Assembly: GCA_964251385.1 (NCBI GenBank)
Contig: CAXUJK010000005.1
Span: forward strand, 62,001 to 126,000
Direction of reading: 5' to 3'
Source: CADCVW01 sp964251385
Lineage (GTDB): Bacteria > Pseudomonadota > Alphaproteobacteria > Sphingomonadales > Sphingomonadaceae
Length of the DNA stretch: 64,000 nt
Made by a program: the position numbers and the translations under genes. Below the pieces are notes generated by a model. It had not been told where the DNA came from. It ran no database searches and saw only the letters and a program-made list of their open reading frames with translations. Positions 1 to 8,443 of the stretch are shown here, piece by piece; position 1 is the stretch's first letter, and each line of letters starts with the position of its first letter.

Positions 1-2
1 GA

Positions 3-1124
3 ATCGACGCGATCGAGGCGGAGACGAAGCACGACGTCATCGCGTTCCTGACCAACGTAGCCGAACATGTCGGCGACGAAGCACGCTTCCTCCATCAGGG
101 GATGACAAGTTCGGACGTGCTCGACACGGCGTTCGCGGTGCAGCTCGCCCGGGCCTCGGACATCCTGCTCGCCGACATCGACGCGCTGCTGGCCGCGCTC
201 AAGCGCCGCGCGTTCGAGCACAGGACGACGCCGACGATCGGGCGCAGCCACGGCATTCATGCCGAGCCTGTCACGTTCGGGCTCAAGCTCGCGCAAGCCT
301 ATGCCGAGTTCGCGCGTAACCGCGAGCGCCTCGTCGCGGCGCGGGCCGAAGTGGCCACCTGCGCGATCTCTGGCGCGGTGGGCACGTTCGCCAACATCGA
401 CCCGCGCGTGGAGGCGCATGTGGCGGAAAAGATGGGGCTGACCGTCGAGCCCGTGTCGACGCAGGTCATCCCGCGCGACCGGCACGCGATGTTCTTCGCG
501 ACGCTTGCCGTGATCGCGTCCTCGGTCGAACGGCTTGCGGTCGAGATCCGCCACCTGCAACGCACCGAGGTTCTGGAGGCGGAGGAATATTTCGCACCCG
601 GCCAGAAAGGTTCATCCGCGATGCCGCACAAGCGCAACCCGGTGCTGACCGAAAACCTGACTGGGCTTGCCCGCATGGTCCGCTCCTACGCGCAACCCGC
701 GGCAGAGAACGTCGCTCTGTGGCACGAGCGCGACATCAGCCATTCGTCCGTCGAGCGCATGATCGGCCCGGACGCGACGATCACGCTCGACTTCATGCTG
801 GCGCGGCTGACGGGGGTGGTCGACAAGCTGCTCGTCTACCCGGAGCGCATGCGCAGGAACCTCGACCGCATGGGTGGGCTCGTCCATTCCCAGCGCGTGC
901 TGCTCGCGCTGACGCAGGCCGGGGTGAGCCGGGAGGACGCGTACCGGCTGGTTCAACGCAATGCCATGCGGGTGTGGGAGTCCGACGGGGCGCTGTCGCT
1001 GCTCGAGTTGCTCAAGGCGGACGCCGAGGTGACCTTGAGCGACGACGCCTTGGCCGAGCTGTTCGACCTGGACTACCACTTCAAGCACGTCGACACGATC
1101 TTCGCGCGGGTTTTCGGGACTTAA
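3..1124 (+). CDS. purB: Adenylosuccinate lyase, 5'-truncated by window
   Basis: Catalyses two fumarate-releasing steps of purine synthesis: SAICAR to AICAR and adenylosuccinate to AMP. The frame is already open at base 3, so the N-terminus lies outside the window; about 373 residues are visible. The superfamily signature GSSAMPHKRNP is near visible residue 200, and the substrate-binding stretch with TSSDVLDT is near the visible N-terminus. The C-terminal ADSL-type helical region is complete. The stop codon abuts the first copy of the dispersed palindromic repeat. The identification is firm; only the true start is unknown. Confidence 0.97.
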   Translation: MDAIEAETKHDVIAFLTNVAEHVGDEARFLHQGMTSSDVLDTAFAVQLARASDILLADIDALLAALKRRAFEHRTTPTIGRSHGIHAEPVTFGLKLAQAYAEFARNRERLVAARAEVATCAISGAVGTFANIDPRVEAHVAEKMGLTVEPVSTQVIPRDRHAMFFATLAVIASSVERLAVEIRHLQRTEVLEAEEYFAPGQKGSSAMPHKRNPVLTENLTGLARMVRSYAQPAAENVALWHERDISHSSVERMIGPDATITLDFMLARLTGVVDKLLVYPERMRRNLDRMGGLVHSQRVLLALTQAGVSREDAYRLVQRNAMRVWESDGALSLLELLKADAEVTLSDDALAELFDLDYHFKHVDTIFARVFGT

Positions 1125-1212
1125 CGTCTTCCCAGCGCATGCTGGGATCTCAGGGGTATGAAGCTGCCGGCGGTTGAGCCTCGCCGAGATCCCAGCCTGC
1201 GCCGGGATGACG
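1125..1212. repeat. Dispersed 88-bp palindromic repeat, copy 1
   Basis: Imperfect inverted repeat. The left arm contains CCCAGCGCATGCTGGGATCT and the right arm ends in GCCGGGATGACG, with a variable centre. It starts directly after the purB stop. The same design recurs at 5031, 5729, 37265 and 43792, always between genes. The outer ends of each copy read CGTCATCCC or close variants. It could fold into a long hairpin in RNA and act as a 3' stabiliser or terminator of purB; that role is inferred. Confidence 0.85.
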
Positions 1213-1282
1213 GAGGCCTGGCGTGTATTGCTAGATCAACACAGCAATGCTATGAGCCCAGGAAGCAGGAGGTGTCAGGATC

Positions 1283-2389
1283 ATGTATAGCGAAGCCGAT
1301 ATCGAAGCCGCCGTCGCCTCCGGGGCCTTGTCCGCCGAAGCCGCGGCGGGCCTGAGAGGCCACGTCGCGGCAACCAGCGCGTCGCCCGCCGTGGACGAGG
1401 AGAACTTCCGTCTGCTGACCGGCTTCAACGACATCTTCGTCACGATCGCCGCGGTGCTGCTGCTGAGCGCGATCGGATGGATCGGGAACGCGATGATCGA
1501 CCGTGGCAACGACGCGGTTCCGTTGCCGATCGGTGCGTTCGCCGTCGCCGCCGCGTCGTGGGGCCTGGCCGAGTTCTTCACGCGGCGGCGACGCATGGCA
1601 TTGCCCAGCATCGTCCTGCTGCTGGCGTTCGTTGGCGCGGTCTTCGCGGGAACGGGCCTGGCGATCGCGGGCGCGCTGGACGCGACCACCGATGTCCGGA
1701 CGTCCTTCGATACCGGCGATTCCGCCGCGGGCCAGGCGCTCGCCGGCGTCCTGCTCGCGATCACCGCCGCGGTGACGGCCGCCGCGGCGTGGCTGCACTG
1801 GCGCAGGTTCCGGGTGCCGATCACGGTCGCCGCGGGCGCGGTCGCGATCGTGGGCAGCGCGATCGGTATCGTGCTCGCCGCGGTTCCGCAGGCGCGCGAC
1901 TATGTGCTGCCGCTCGTGTTCGTCGGCGGCGTCGCCTTGTTCGCGCTTGCCATGCGGTGGGACGTGTCCGACCGCGAGCGGGTGACGCGCAGTTCGGACG
2001 TCGCGTTCTGGCTGCACCTCGCGGCCGCGCCGATGATCGCGCATTCGGTGTTCAACGGCCTCGGCGTCTTCGACGGCGCGATCGACGCGGGCACCGCGTT
2101 CGGGGTCATCGCATTGTACGTCCTCTTCGCGATCGTCGCGCTGGCGATCGACCGGCGCGCGCTGCTCGTGTCGAGCCTCGTCTACGTGCTGTTCGCGATG
2201 CGCACCTTGTTCGACACGTTCGGTGCGGTCGAACTGAACGTCGCGCTGACCGGGCTGGTCATCGGGTCCGCGCTGCTCACCTTGTCCGCGTTCTGGCACC
2301 CGATCCGCCGCGCTGTCGTGGGGCAGTTGCCGTCCGACGCACGGCGTTATCTGCCGGTCCTCGAGCGCGCTACTCCGCGACCAGCTTGA
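1283..2389 (+). CDS. Polytopic membrane protein (DUF2157-like), unknown function
   Basis: 368 residues. An N-terminal soluble helical segment of about 50 residues is followed by roughly ten hydrophobic spans separated by short charged loops. The overall layout resembles DUF2157-type membrane proteins, but I see no diagnostic motif, so the family call is tentative. An AGGAGG-like site (GCAGGAGGTGTC) lies about 10 bases before the ATG and supports this start. The 3' end overlaps the convergent DUF2794 gene by 20 bases. Confidence 0.75.
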   Translation: MYSEADIEAAVASGALSAEAAAGLRGHVAATSASPAVDEENFRLLTGFNDIFVTIAAVLLLSAIGWIGNAMIDRGNDAVPLPIGAFAVAAASWGLAEFFTRRRRMALPSIVLLLAFVGAVFAGTGLAIAGALDATTDVRTSFDTGDSAAGQALAGVLLAITAAVTAAAAWLHWRRFRVPITVAAGAVAIVGSAIGIVLAAVPQARDYVLPLVFVGGVALFALAMRWDVSDRERVTRSSDVAFWLHLAAAPMIAHSVFNGLGVFDGAIDAGTAFGVIALYVLFAIVALAIDRRALLVSSLVYVLFAMRTLFDTFGAVELNVALTGLVIGSALLTLSAFWHPIRRAVVGQLPSDARRYLPVLERATPRPA

Positions 2390-2714
2390 GCAGCCGGCGC
2401 TCGACGGGGGCGAGCACCGGGCCGAGTTCGTGGCCGCGCTTCAAGGTGGTCCCGTGTTCCCCGAACAGGGCCCACTGGCCCTGACGCGACCGTAAGGCCG
2501 GGCGCTTCTCGATGACGAACTCGGGCCGCTCGGACGCGCGACGAAACGCGGCGAAGGTCGCGGCGTCGCGTTCGAAGCCGACCGCGTAGTCCTTCCAGTG
2601 CCCGGCCGCGACCATGCGGCCGTAAAGGTCCAATATGCGGCCCAGTTCGACGCGGTCGAACGCGACTTGGCTGACCTGTTGCCGCGTCGGGAACGGCATG
2701 ACGATACCCGTCAT
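2370..2714 (-). CDS. DUF2794 domain protein
   Basis: 114 residues. The sequence matches the alphaproteobacterial DUF2794 family: a short N-terminus, then VAFDRVELGRILDLYGRMVA and a basic core ending near the C-terminus. The family has no assigned biochemical role. The gene is ten bases downstream of the serine acetyltransferase gene on the same strand, so the two are probably cotranscribed. Confidence 0.85.
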   Translation of the reverse strand: MTGIVMPFPTRQQVSQVAFDRVELGRILDLYGRMVAAGHWKDYAVGFERDAATFAAFRRASERPEFVIEKRPALRSRQGQWALFGEHGTTLKRGHELGPVLAPVERRLLKLVAE

Positions 2715-2724
2715 CGAAACTCGC

Positions 2725-3405
2725 TCAATCGCGCGTCCCCGTACGTCCCTGTTCCTCGTCGATCAAGGCGTCGAGGCGCTTGCGCAACTGCTCGATCTCG
2801 CACCGCATCAATTCGAGTTTCTGCGTCTGCGGATCGAAGGTTTCCGCACAGTGCGTGCCGTACGGAACGAAGCTCTGCGCGTACTCGGCCGCGTCGACGA
2901 GCGTGGAGCGCGCGGGGATGCCGGTCATCGTGGCGCCTTCGGGCACGTCGCGCGTGACCACGGCGTTCGCTCCGATGCGCGCCGCGCGTCCAACCGTGAT
3001 CGGCCCCAGGATCTGCGCGCCCGACCCGATGATGACGCCATCCAGCAGCGTCGGGTGGCGCTTGCCGGGCACCCCGTTGGTCGGATTGGTCCCGCCCAGC
3101 GTCACGCACTGATAGATCGTCACGTCGTCGCCGATGACCGCCGTCTCGCCGATCACGGTGAAGCCATGATCGATGAAGAAGTTCGCGCCGATCCGCGCGC
3201 CGGGGTGGATGTCGATCGCGGTCAGCTGCCGGGACAGGTGATTGACGACGCGTGCCAGGAAGAACAGCCGACGCCGGTACATAGCGTGAGCGATCCGATG
3301 GAAGCCGAGCGCGTGCACGCCCGGATACAGCAGGATCTCCCACCGCGAACGGGGCGCCGGATCGCGCGCCTTGATCGAGTCGAGATAGGCGCGAAGTCCC
3401 GTCAT
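2725..3405 (-). CDS. cysE: Serine O-acetyltransferase (EpsC/CysE type)
   Basis: Transfers acetyl from acetyl-CoA to L-serine, giving O-acetylserine for cysteine synthesis. 226 residues with a short helical N-terminus and a left-handed beta-helix of hexapeptide repeats from about residue 70 to 175, including DIHPGARIG, FFIDHGFTVIGETAVIGDDV and GPITVGRAARIGANAVV. The short N-terminus is typical of the EpsC branch rather than enterobacterial CysE. It is divergent from a TauE/SafE-family carrier, which fits a small sulfur-metabolism locus. Confidence 0.93.
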   Translation of the reverse strand: MTGLRAYLDSIKARDPAPRSRWEILLYPGVHALGFHRIAHAMYRRRLFFLARVVNHLSRQLTAIDIHPGARIGANFFIDHGFTVIGETAVIGDDVTIYQCVTLGGTNPTNGVPGKRHPTLLDGVIIGSGAQILGPITVGRAARIGANAVVTRDVPEGATMTGIPARSTLVDAAEYAQSFVPYGTHCAETFDPQTQKLELMRCEIEQLRKRLDALIDEEQGRTGTRD

Positions 3406-3494
3406 CGATGTCCATTTAGGCGACCCGCGCCGCTATTGCCAGAACCCGCGCCGTTGCGCAGAGGGGCTGGCCCCGATTCGGGGCGCAGGATGAC

Positions 3495-4262
3495 GTGCCG
3501 ATGGTCGAATTGCCTGCGTTCGAACTGCTGCTTCCCTTCATCCTCGTCGGGTTCGTCGCCCAGATGATCGACGGCGCGCTCGGCATGGCGTTCGGGACGA
3601 TCTCGAATACCCTGCTGCTGACACTCGGCGTTCCACCGGCCGCCGCGTCGGCGGGCGTGCACACGGTGGAAAGCTTTACGACGGCCGTATCCGGCATCAG
3701 CCATGCCATGCACGGCAACATCGACTGGCCACTGTTTCGGGCGCTCGTCATCCCGGGCGTGATCGGCGGCGTGCTGGGGGCGTACGTGCTGACGCAGATT
3801 AACGCCGATGTCGCCAAGCCGCTCATCCTGACCTACCTCGCCGCGATCGGCGTCTACCTGCTGTACCGCGCCTTCAAGCACCCGCCGGCCGATCGCCCGC
3901 CGAAATTCGTCGCCCCGTTGGGGCTGGTCGGCGGATTTCTCGACGCGGCGGGCGGCGGCGGCTGGGGCGCGATCGTGACGAGCAATCTGCTCGTCCAGGG
4001 CTCCAACCCGCGCAAGACGGTCGGCACGGTCAGCGCGGCCGAGTTCTTCCTGACGGTCACGATCTCGCTGACGTTCCTGCTCAACCTCGGTGTCGCCGCG
4101 TTCACGCAGATGACGCTCGGGCTGCTCATCGGCGGCGTCGCCGCGGCCCCGTTCGGCGCGTTCGTCGCCAAGCGCGTCCGGGCCAAGGCGCTGCTCGCGA
4201 TGGTCGGAGTCGTACTGACGGGCACGAGCGCCTTTTCGCTGTGGAGAGCGCTTGCATCGTGA
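3495..4262 (+). CDS. TauE/SafE (TSUP) family permease
   Basis: 255 residues, eight or so hydrophobic spans, with the family's duplicated motif: DGALGMAFGTISNTLLL near residue 27 and GGFLDAAGGGGWGAIVTSNLL near residue 140. TSUP proteins export sulfite or organosulfur compounds, or take up sulfur anions; the substrate here is unknown. I chose the GTG at 3495; an ATG two codons in is equally possible. Divergent from cysE across 90 bases, so a shared sulfur-responsive promoter region is plausible. The stop overlaps the start of the next small gene. Confidence 0.9.
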   Translation: MPMVELPAFELLLPFILVGFVAQMIDGALGMAFGTISNTLLLTLGVPPAAASAGVHTVESFTTAVSGISHAMHGNIDWPLFRALVIPGVIGGVLGAYVLTQINADVAKPLILTYLAAIGVYLLYRAFKHPPADRPPKFVAPLGLVGGFLDAAGGGGWGAIVTSNLLVQGSNPRKTVGTVSAAEFFLTVTISLTFLLNLGVAAFTQMTLGLLIGGVAAAPFGAFVAKRVRAKALLAMVGVVLTGTSAFSLWRALAS

Positions 4263-4408
4263 AGATGCGCAAGAAGTCGGACCTGCCGACCAAGATCTGC
4301 GCCGCCTGCGCCCGCCCGTTCGCGTGGCGCAAGAAGTGGGAGCGCGATTGGGAGAACGTGCGCTACTGCTCGGACGCGTGCCGCGCGAAGGGAGCGACCG
4401 CATCGTGA
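4259..4408 (+). CDS. DUF2256 small zinc-ribbon-like protein
   Basis: 49 residues from a GTG that overlaps the permease stop codon (GTGA arrangement), or 47 from the ATG at 4265. It has the DUF2256 pattern: KICAACARPFAWRKKWERDW followed by a second Cys pair in YCSDACR. The four cysteines probably bind zinc. The overlap implies translational coupling to the permease. Its function is unknown. It is easily missed because of its length. Confidence 0.88.
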   Translation: MKMRKKSDLPTKICAACARPFAWRKKWERDWENVRYCSDACRAKGATAS

Positions 4409-4531
4409 CGCGCGTCGGAATGGTGGTCGCAGCGTGCGTACTCGCCTCGCGCTGACCGTCCGGAGCAAGAAAAGGAACAAAGCTCCCCGCGCAGGTTTAT
4501 CGAGGTTAATCGTGACAACAGGAGACGACGA

Positions 4532-5017
4532 ATGGGCTTTTTCGATTTCTTCAAGAAGGACAAGGGCAAGGATCTCTTTCCCGAAAACGCCGCCGCCGAG
4601 GCGCGCGCCGACGCCATTCGCGGCGAGATCAAGCGCCTGGGTCTGCCCGGAGACATCACGGTCAACGTCGAAGGTTCGAAGGTCAAGATCGGCGGCAAGG
4701 TCCCGGACGAGGCGACGCGGCGCAAGCTGGTCATGATCGCGGGCAACACCAAGCATATCGACAGCGTCGACGACAGCGCCATGCAGCCGGCGCAGCAGAC
4801 CGCGCAGGCGGGCCAGCCTGCGCCCGCATCCGCGGCGATGAAGACCTACACGGTCGAAAGCGGCGACACCTTGTCCAAGATCGCAAAGGAGACGCTCGGC
4901 GACGCCAACGCGTACATGAAGATCTTCAACCTCAACACGCCGATGCTGAGGGATCCGGACGACATCTACCCGGGTCAGGTGCTGATCCTGCCGGATGGGC
5001 AGACGGCACGGGTATAA
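4532..5017 (+). CDS. lysM: BON-LysM peptidoglycan-binding protein
   Basis: 161 residues without a signal peptide. Residues about 25-80 form a BON domain (contains VNVEGSKVKIGGKV). An Ala/Gln/Pro-rich linker follows, then a C-terminal LysM domain (KTYTVESGDTLSKIAKETLG ... YPGQVLILPDG). This is the Kbp/YgaU architecture, known in E. coli as a potassium-binding protein. GGAGACGACG lies before the ATG. It is a single gene, with no obvious operon partner; the next gene is convergent. Confidence 0.9.
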   Translation: MGFFDFFKKDKGKDLFPENAAAEARADAIRGEIKRLGLPGDITVNVEGSKVKIGGKVPDEATRRKLVMIAGNTKHIDSVDDSAMQPAQQTAQAGQPAPASAAMKTYTVESGDTLSKIAKETLGDANAYMKIFNLNTPMLRDPDDIYPGQVLILPDGQTARV

Positions 5018-5030
5018 TCTGCAGATCGCG

Positions 5031-5120
5031 ACGTCATCTCGGCGTACGCCCGGATCTCAGGGGCACATAGCGGCTGGCAGTCGAATTGCCCTGAGATCCC
5101 GGCCTTCGCGGGGATGACGT
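5031..5120. repeat. Dispersed 88-bp palindromic repeat, copy 2
   Basis: The most diverged of five copies: left arm CATCTCGGCGTACGCCCGGA, right arm CTGAGATCCCGGCCTTCGCG, with flanking ACGTCAT/GATGACGT. It lies between two convergent genes, lysM and pgsA, where a bidirectional terminator would be useful. Confidence 0.8.
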
Positions 5121-5126
5121 GAGCGA

Positions 5127-5696
5127 TCAGTCCATGTGACGGATGCCCACCCGCAGGTAATCCCAGCCGGTCAGCAACGTTAGTGCCGCCGCCGCCCATA
5201 GCGTGACCAAGCCTACGTCATGCACCCATGCCCACTGCGGCGTCGCACCGCCGAGAATCAGCGCACCCAGCGACACCAGCTGAAACGTCGTCTTCCATTT
5301 GGCGAGCTTGCTGACGGGCACCGACACCTGCAGCCCCGCCAGGAACTCGCGCAGGCCCGATACAGTGATTTCGCGCAGCAGGATGATCAACGCCGCGATG
5401 ACGTGCAGGTCGTGGATGATCGGCTGACCCCGCGTGTCGGGCGTGAACACGAGCATCAGGATGACCGCGGCGACCATGATCTTGTCCGCGATCGGATCGA
5501 GGAAGATGCCCGCCTTGGAAATCTTGCCCTGCGCGCGCGCGACGTAGCCGTCGAAATAATCGGTGATTCCCATCAGGCAGTAAAGGACGAACGCCAGTCC
5601 GAAATCGAACCATTTGGGCATCGGCCACAACAGCCAGACGAGAATCGGCACGGCGAAGATGCGCGACAGCGTCAGGATGTTGGGCAAAGAAAGCAT
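5127..5696 (-). CDS. pgsA: CDP-diacylglycerol-glycerol-3-phosphate 3-phosphatidyltransferase
   Basis: Makes phosphatidylglycerophosphate, the committed step to phosphatidylglycerol and cardiolipin, in the inner membrane. 189 residues from MLSLPNILTLSRI. The CDP-alcohol phosphatidyltransferase motif is present as GITDYFDGYVARAQGKISKAG followed by DPIADK, with the expected aspartates. Several hydrophobic spans follow. An in-frame upstream start at 5744 exists, but it would begin inside palindromic repeat copy 3 and add 16 residues unlike the family, so I reject it. Confidence 0.95.
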   Translation of the reverse strand: MLSLPNILTLSRIFAVPILVWLLWPMPKWFDFGLAFVLYCLMGITDYFDGYVARAQGKISKAGIFLDPIADKIMVAAVILMLVFTPDTRGQPIIHDLHVIAALIILLREITVSGLREFLAGLQVSVPVSKLAKWKTTFQLVSLGALILGGATPQWAWVHDVGLVTLWAAAALTLLTGWDYLRVGIRHMD

Positions 5697-5728
5697 TGAG
5701 GCAAAGCTGTAGCGGGATGCGCCCACTC

Positions 5729-5816
5729 CGTCATCCCGGCGCATGCCGGGATCTCAGGGGAAGGTCATTTCCGGAAGTTGAACCTCCCTGATTTCCCGGC
5801 ATGCGCCGGGATAACG
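5729..5816. repeat. Dispersed 88-bp palindromic repeat, copy 3
   Basis: Left arm CATCCCGGCGCATGCCGGGA and right arm TTCCCGGCATGCGCCGGGAT, with outer ends CGTCAT and ATAACG. It lies between the divergent pgsA and MFS genes, so the element may carry or influence the promoters of either. Confidence 0.87.
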
Positions 5817-5903
5817 GTTGCTCGCATTTGAACTGCCGCGCATCCCGGCTACAAGGCCGCCGAGCCGCCCGCGTACCCCGCTCCCGAGGACTTGTCCCAC
5901 CCT

Positions 5904-7178
5904 ATGCAAGCCTCGCTCAGGCTCCTCGGCCGCCGCCGGTTCCTGCCGCTGTTCGTCACCCAGTTCCTGGGCGCGTTCAACGACAACCTTTTCCGCAATG
6001 CGATGATCATCCTGGTAATCTTCACGATTTACGGCGATCCCGAACAGGAAGCGATGTTCTCCGCGGTCGCATCCGCGCTCTTCATCCTGCCCTTCTTCCT
6101 GTTCTCGGCGCTTGCCGGGCAACTCGCCGACACGATCGATAAAGCCCGCATCATCCGGGTCGTCAAATCGGCTGAGATTGCGATCATGGTGTTCGGCGCG
6201 GCGGGGCTGGGCTTACACAACGTGCCGCTGATGCTCGCCGCGTTGTTCGCGATGGGGGCGCACTCGGCGTTCTTCGGACCCATCAAGTACGCCATACTGC
6301 CCCAGCACCTGCCGCCGGACGAAGTTCTCGGCGGCACCGGGCTGGTCGAGGCGGGGACGTACGGCGCGATCCTCGTGGGCACGATCGTCGGCGGGATCAT
6401 TCCTCCCGTCTGGGCCGCGGCGGGCGTGCTCGCGACCGCGCTCGTCGGGCGGTGGATCGGCGGCCAAGTCCCCCCTGCCCCGCCCGAGGCGGACGCGCCG
6501 CAGCCCGAGCGCTTCGACTGGCACGTCGTGCGTGCCTCGGTCCGGCTCGTGTCCGCGACCATGCACATCCCGCGGCTGTTCCTGGCGATCGTCGCGATCA
6601 GCTTCTTCTGGTCGCAAGGCGCGGTGCTCGCCGCGCAATTCCCGCCGCTCGTCAAGAACGTGCTCGGCGCGAACAAGGAAGTCGCGACCGCGTTCCTGTC
6701 GATCTTTTCGGTCGGGGTCGCGATCGGGTCCGTGGCGATCAATCGCCTGTTGAACGGCAAGGTGTCCGCGAAATTCGCGCCGATCTGCTCGCTGGTCATG
6801 GGCGCGTTCGTGACCGACCTGTATTTCTCCGTGCGCGGCTGGGTTGTACCCGCCGGCCCCTTGAGCGACCTGAAGACCTGGATCGCCATGCCTGGCGCGG
6901 AGCGGATCATGATCGACCTGTTGGGTGTTGCGACGGCGGGCGGAATGTTCGTCGTCCCGCTCTACGCGTTCCTGACGACCACCGTACCCAAAGCCGAAAC
7001 CGCGCGCACCGTGGCGGCGAACAACATCGTCAATTCAGGGGCAATGGTGGCTTCGACGCTGCTCATCGCGGGCGCGGTCGCGTTGGGCGTCACGGTGCCG
7101 CAGACGCTGCTGATCGTCGCGGTCGGATCGATCGGTGCCGCCGCCATCGCGTGGCGACTGCATCTGGCGTGCGACTAG
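5904..7178 (+). CDS. MFS transporter, LplT-like lysophospholipid carrier
   Basis: 424 residues, twelve predicted spans. The N-terminal block with FVTQFLGAFNDNLFRNAMI and the stretch GAHSAFFGPIKYAILPQHL are characteristic of LplT and of the MFS half of Aas-type proteins, which move lysophospholipids for re-acylation at the inner membrane. No acyltransferase or acyl-ACP synthetase domain is fused. The ATG at 5904 is preferred over an upstream TTG. The adjacent pgsA adds a phospholipid theme. Substrate is inferred from the family only. Confidence 0.85.
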   Translation: MQASLRLLGRRRFLPLFVTQFLGAFNDNLFRNAMIILVIFTIYGDPEQEAMFSAVASALFILPFFLFSALAGQLADTIDKARIIRVVKSAEIAIMVFGAAGLGLHNVPLMLAALFAMGAHSAFFGPIKYAILPQHLPPDEVLGGTGLVEAGTYGAILVGTIVGGIIPPVWAAAGVLATALVGRWIGGQVPPAPPEADAPQPERFDWHVVRASVRLVSATMHIPRLFLAIVAISFFWSQGAVLAAQFPPLVKNVLGANKEVATAFLSIFSVGVAIGSVAINRLLNGKVSAKFAPICSLVMGAFVTDLYFSVRGWVVPAGPLSDLKTWIAMPGAERIMIDLLGVATAGGMFVVPLYAFLTTTVPKAETARTVAANNIVNSGAMVASTLLIAGAVALGVTVPQTLLIVAVGSIGAAAIAWRLHLACD

Positions 7179-7399
7179 AAGATCATCACCGAAAAGAAGA
7201 TGAACCCGCCCGCGAACGCCGTCAGAAACTGCCGCACGTCGCGGCCCGTCTTGAACAGGCGCGGATCGGCGGGTTCGTCGCGCAGGACCGTGTGGCGCGC
7301 GCGCATCCGGCGGCGCGGCGGGACGCGGTGGCGAGTGTCGCCGACGATCGGGTCGAAGCGTGCCGCGTTGCGGCTGATCAGGGGGGTCATCGTGCTCAT
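7175..7399 (-). CDS. Small C-terminally anchored membrane protein, unknown
   Basis: 74 residues. The N-terminal 55 residues are basic (several Arg clusters), and the last 18 are a hydrophobic segment containing FLTAFAGGFIFFSVMIF, so it would be a tail-anchored inner-membrane protein. The stop overlaps the end of the convergent MFS gene by four bases. I recognise no family. The sensible composition and clean tail anchor favour a real gene. Confidence 0.6.
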   Translation of the reverse strand: MSTMTPLISRNAARFDPIVGDTRHRVPPRRRMRARHTVLRDEPADPRLFKTGRDVRQFLTAFAGGFIFFSVMIF

Positions 7400-7516
7400 A
7401 CGCCAAGTGTTAAGCCGCTGTTTACCGTTGCGCTAGCCGTCCGGCGCAACGCCGTTGCGCTTGTCCCCCGCAAAGACGAAACAGGGCCCAAGAGTTTCCA
7501 CGAAGGACAATCCCGC

Positions 7517-7807
7517 ATGCCCCTCCTGCTCTGCCCCAACGACAACGCATCGATGCAGACCGTTCAGCGATCGGGCGTCGAATTCGACATGTGCCCCACC
7601 TGCCGCGGCGTGTGGCTCGACCGCCGCGAGTTGGAAAAGCTGATGGCGAGTGAAGGTCCTGCCGCCGCACCGCCGATGGCACCGCGACAGGAGTTCCGGC
7701 CACAACCCGGCTACGCCCAACCCGGTTATGAGCGCCCGCGCTACGACGACGATCACCGCGGCGGCTATCGCAAGAAGAAGAACAGCATCTTCGACATTTT
7801 CGACTGA
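7517..7807 (+). CDS. TFIIB-type zinc-ribbon protein
   Basis: 96 residues. The zf-TFIIB fold is visible at residues 4-45: LLCPNDN and then MCPTCRGVWLDRRELEKLM, the usual ending of this family. The first ribbon half has one Cys (CPND), as often seen in members with CPxD. A Pro/Gln/Tyr-rich linker and a KKKNSIFDIFD tail follow; the latter is common in sphingomonad members. Function is unknown; probably a cytosolic zinc protein. GAAGGACAATC precedes the ATG. Confidence 0.85.
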   Translation: MPLLLCPNDNASMQTVQRSGVEFDMCPTCRGVWLDRRELEKLMASEGPAAAPPMAPRQEFRPQPGYAQPGYERPRYDDDHRGGYRKKKNSIFDIFD

Positions 7808-7885
7808 TCGAACGAGCGGACGTTCAATCGATTAGGAGTCGGGACGTTTGCCAGAAATCGACGGAAATTTCCTACGCTGAGGATA

Positions 7886-8281
7886 ATGAAGATGCGTTTC
7901 CAGCTTTTTGTGGCCGTCGGCCTTACGTTCGCTCCTTTGCCCGCGCTGTCCCAGACGGTCGTCGTAGACTTGAACGAAACTTGCGCAGCATTGGCCTGGG
8001 ATTGGAGACATGCCGAACACCGTATGGCCTTCGATTACGCTAGTGAGCTGCACGAATACAAAGTCCCTACTATGAGCGACTTGCACCTAGCCGAGGCGAA
8101 CGATCTGGCGAGGGCGACGATGACGCTCTCGTTCATGCGCGAAAATAGGTGTCCTTTGCCAAAGCGCGTACCTCGTGCGACGACCTACTCCAAGGCTGCT
8201 TCTGCCTGCATTAAAGCGCGAAAAGATAAATTAGAGAACGCGCCGCAGCTCTGCGATACCGAAAAGTGGATGCCTAATTGA
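7886..8281 (+). CDS. Secreted Cys-containing protein, unknown
   Basis: 131 residues starting with a signal peptide (MKMRFQLFVAVGLTFAPLPA, cleavage likely after ALS-Q). Four cysteines in the mature part suggest disulfides in the periplasm. No family recognised. Base composition is clearly more AT-rich than its neighbours, and codons such as AAA, GAT and TTA-like choices are more frequent, suggesting later acquisition. It stands alone just before tRNA-Ala, a position where foreign DNA often lodges. Confidence 0.65.
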   Translation: MKMRFQLFVAVGLTFAPLPALSQTVVVDLNETCAALAWDWRHAEHRMAFDYASELHEYKVPTMSDLHLAEANDLARATMTLSFMRENRCPLPKRVPRATTYSKAASACIKARKDKLENAPQLCDTEKWMPN

Positions 8282-8325
8282 CAGCCTTGCAAGGTTCCTA
8301 AGGCTGACCTAAAGCCCGGCAAATT

Positions 8326-8401
8326 GGGGCCTTAGCTCAGCTGGGAGAGCGCTACGCTGGCAGTGTAGAGGTCAGGGGTTCGATCCCCCTAGGCTCCACC
8401 A
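8326..8401 (+). tRNA. tRNA-Ala(GGC)
   Basis: 76 nt with encoded CCA. Acceptor GGGGCCT pairs with AGGCTCC (with G-T pairing at the edge); anticodon arm CTACG-CTGGCAG-TGTAG gives anticodon GGC; T arm AGGGG-TTCGATC-CCCCT is perfect. Reads GCC and GCU alanine codons. Confidence 0.96.
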
Positions 8402-8443
8402 AAACAGGCGACGCGGCAATAAACTCGCGCGTCGCCCTGCCCG

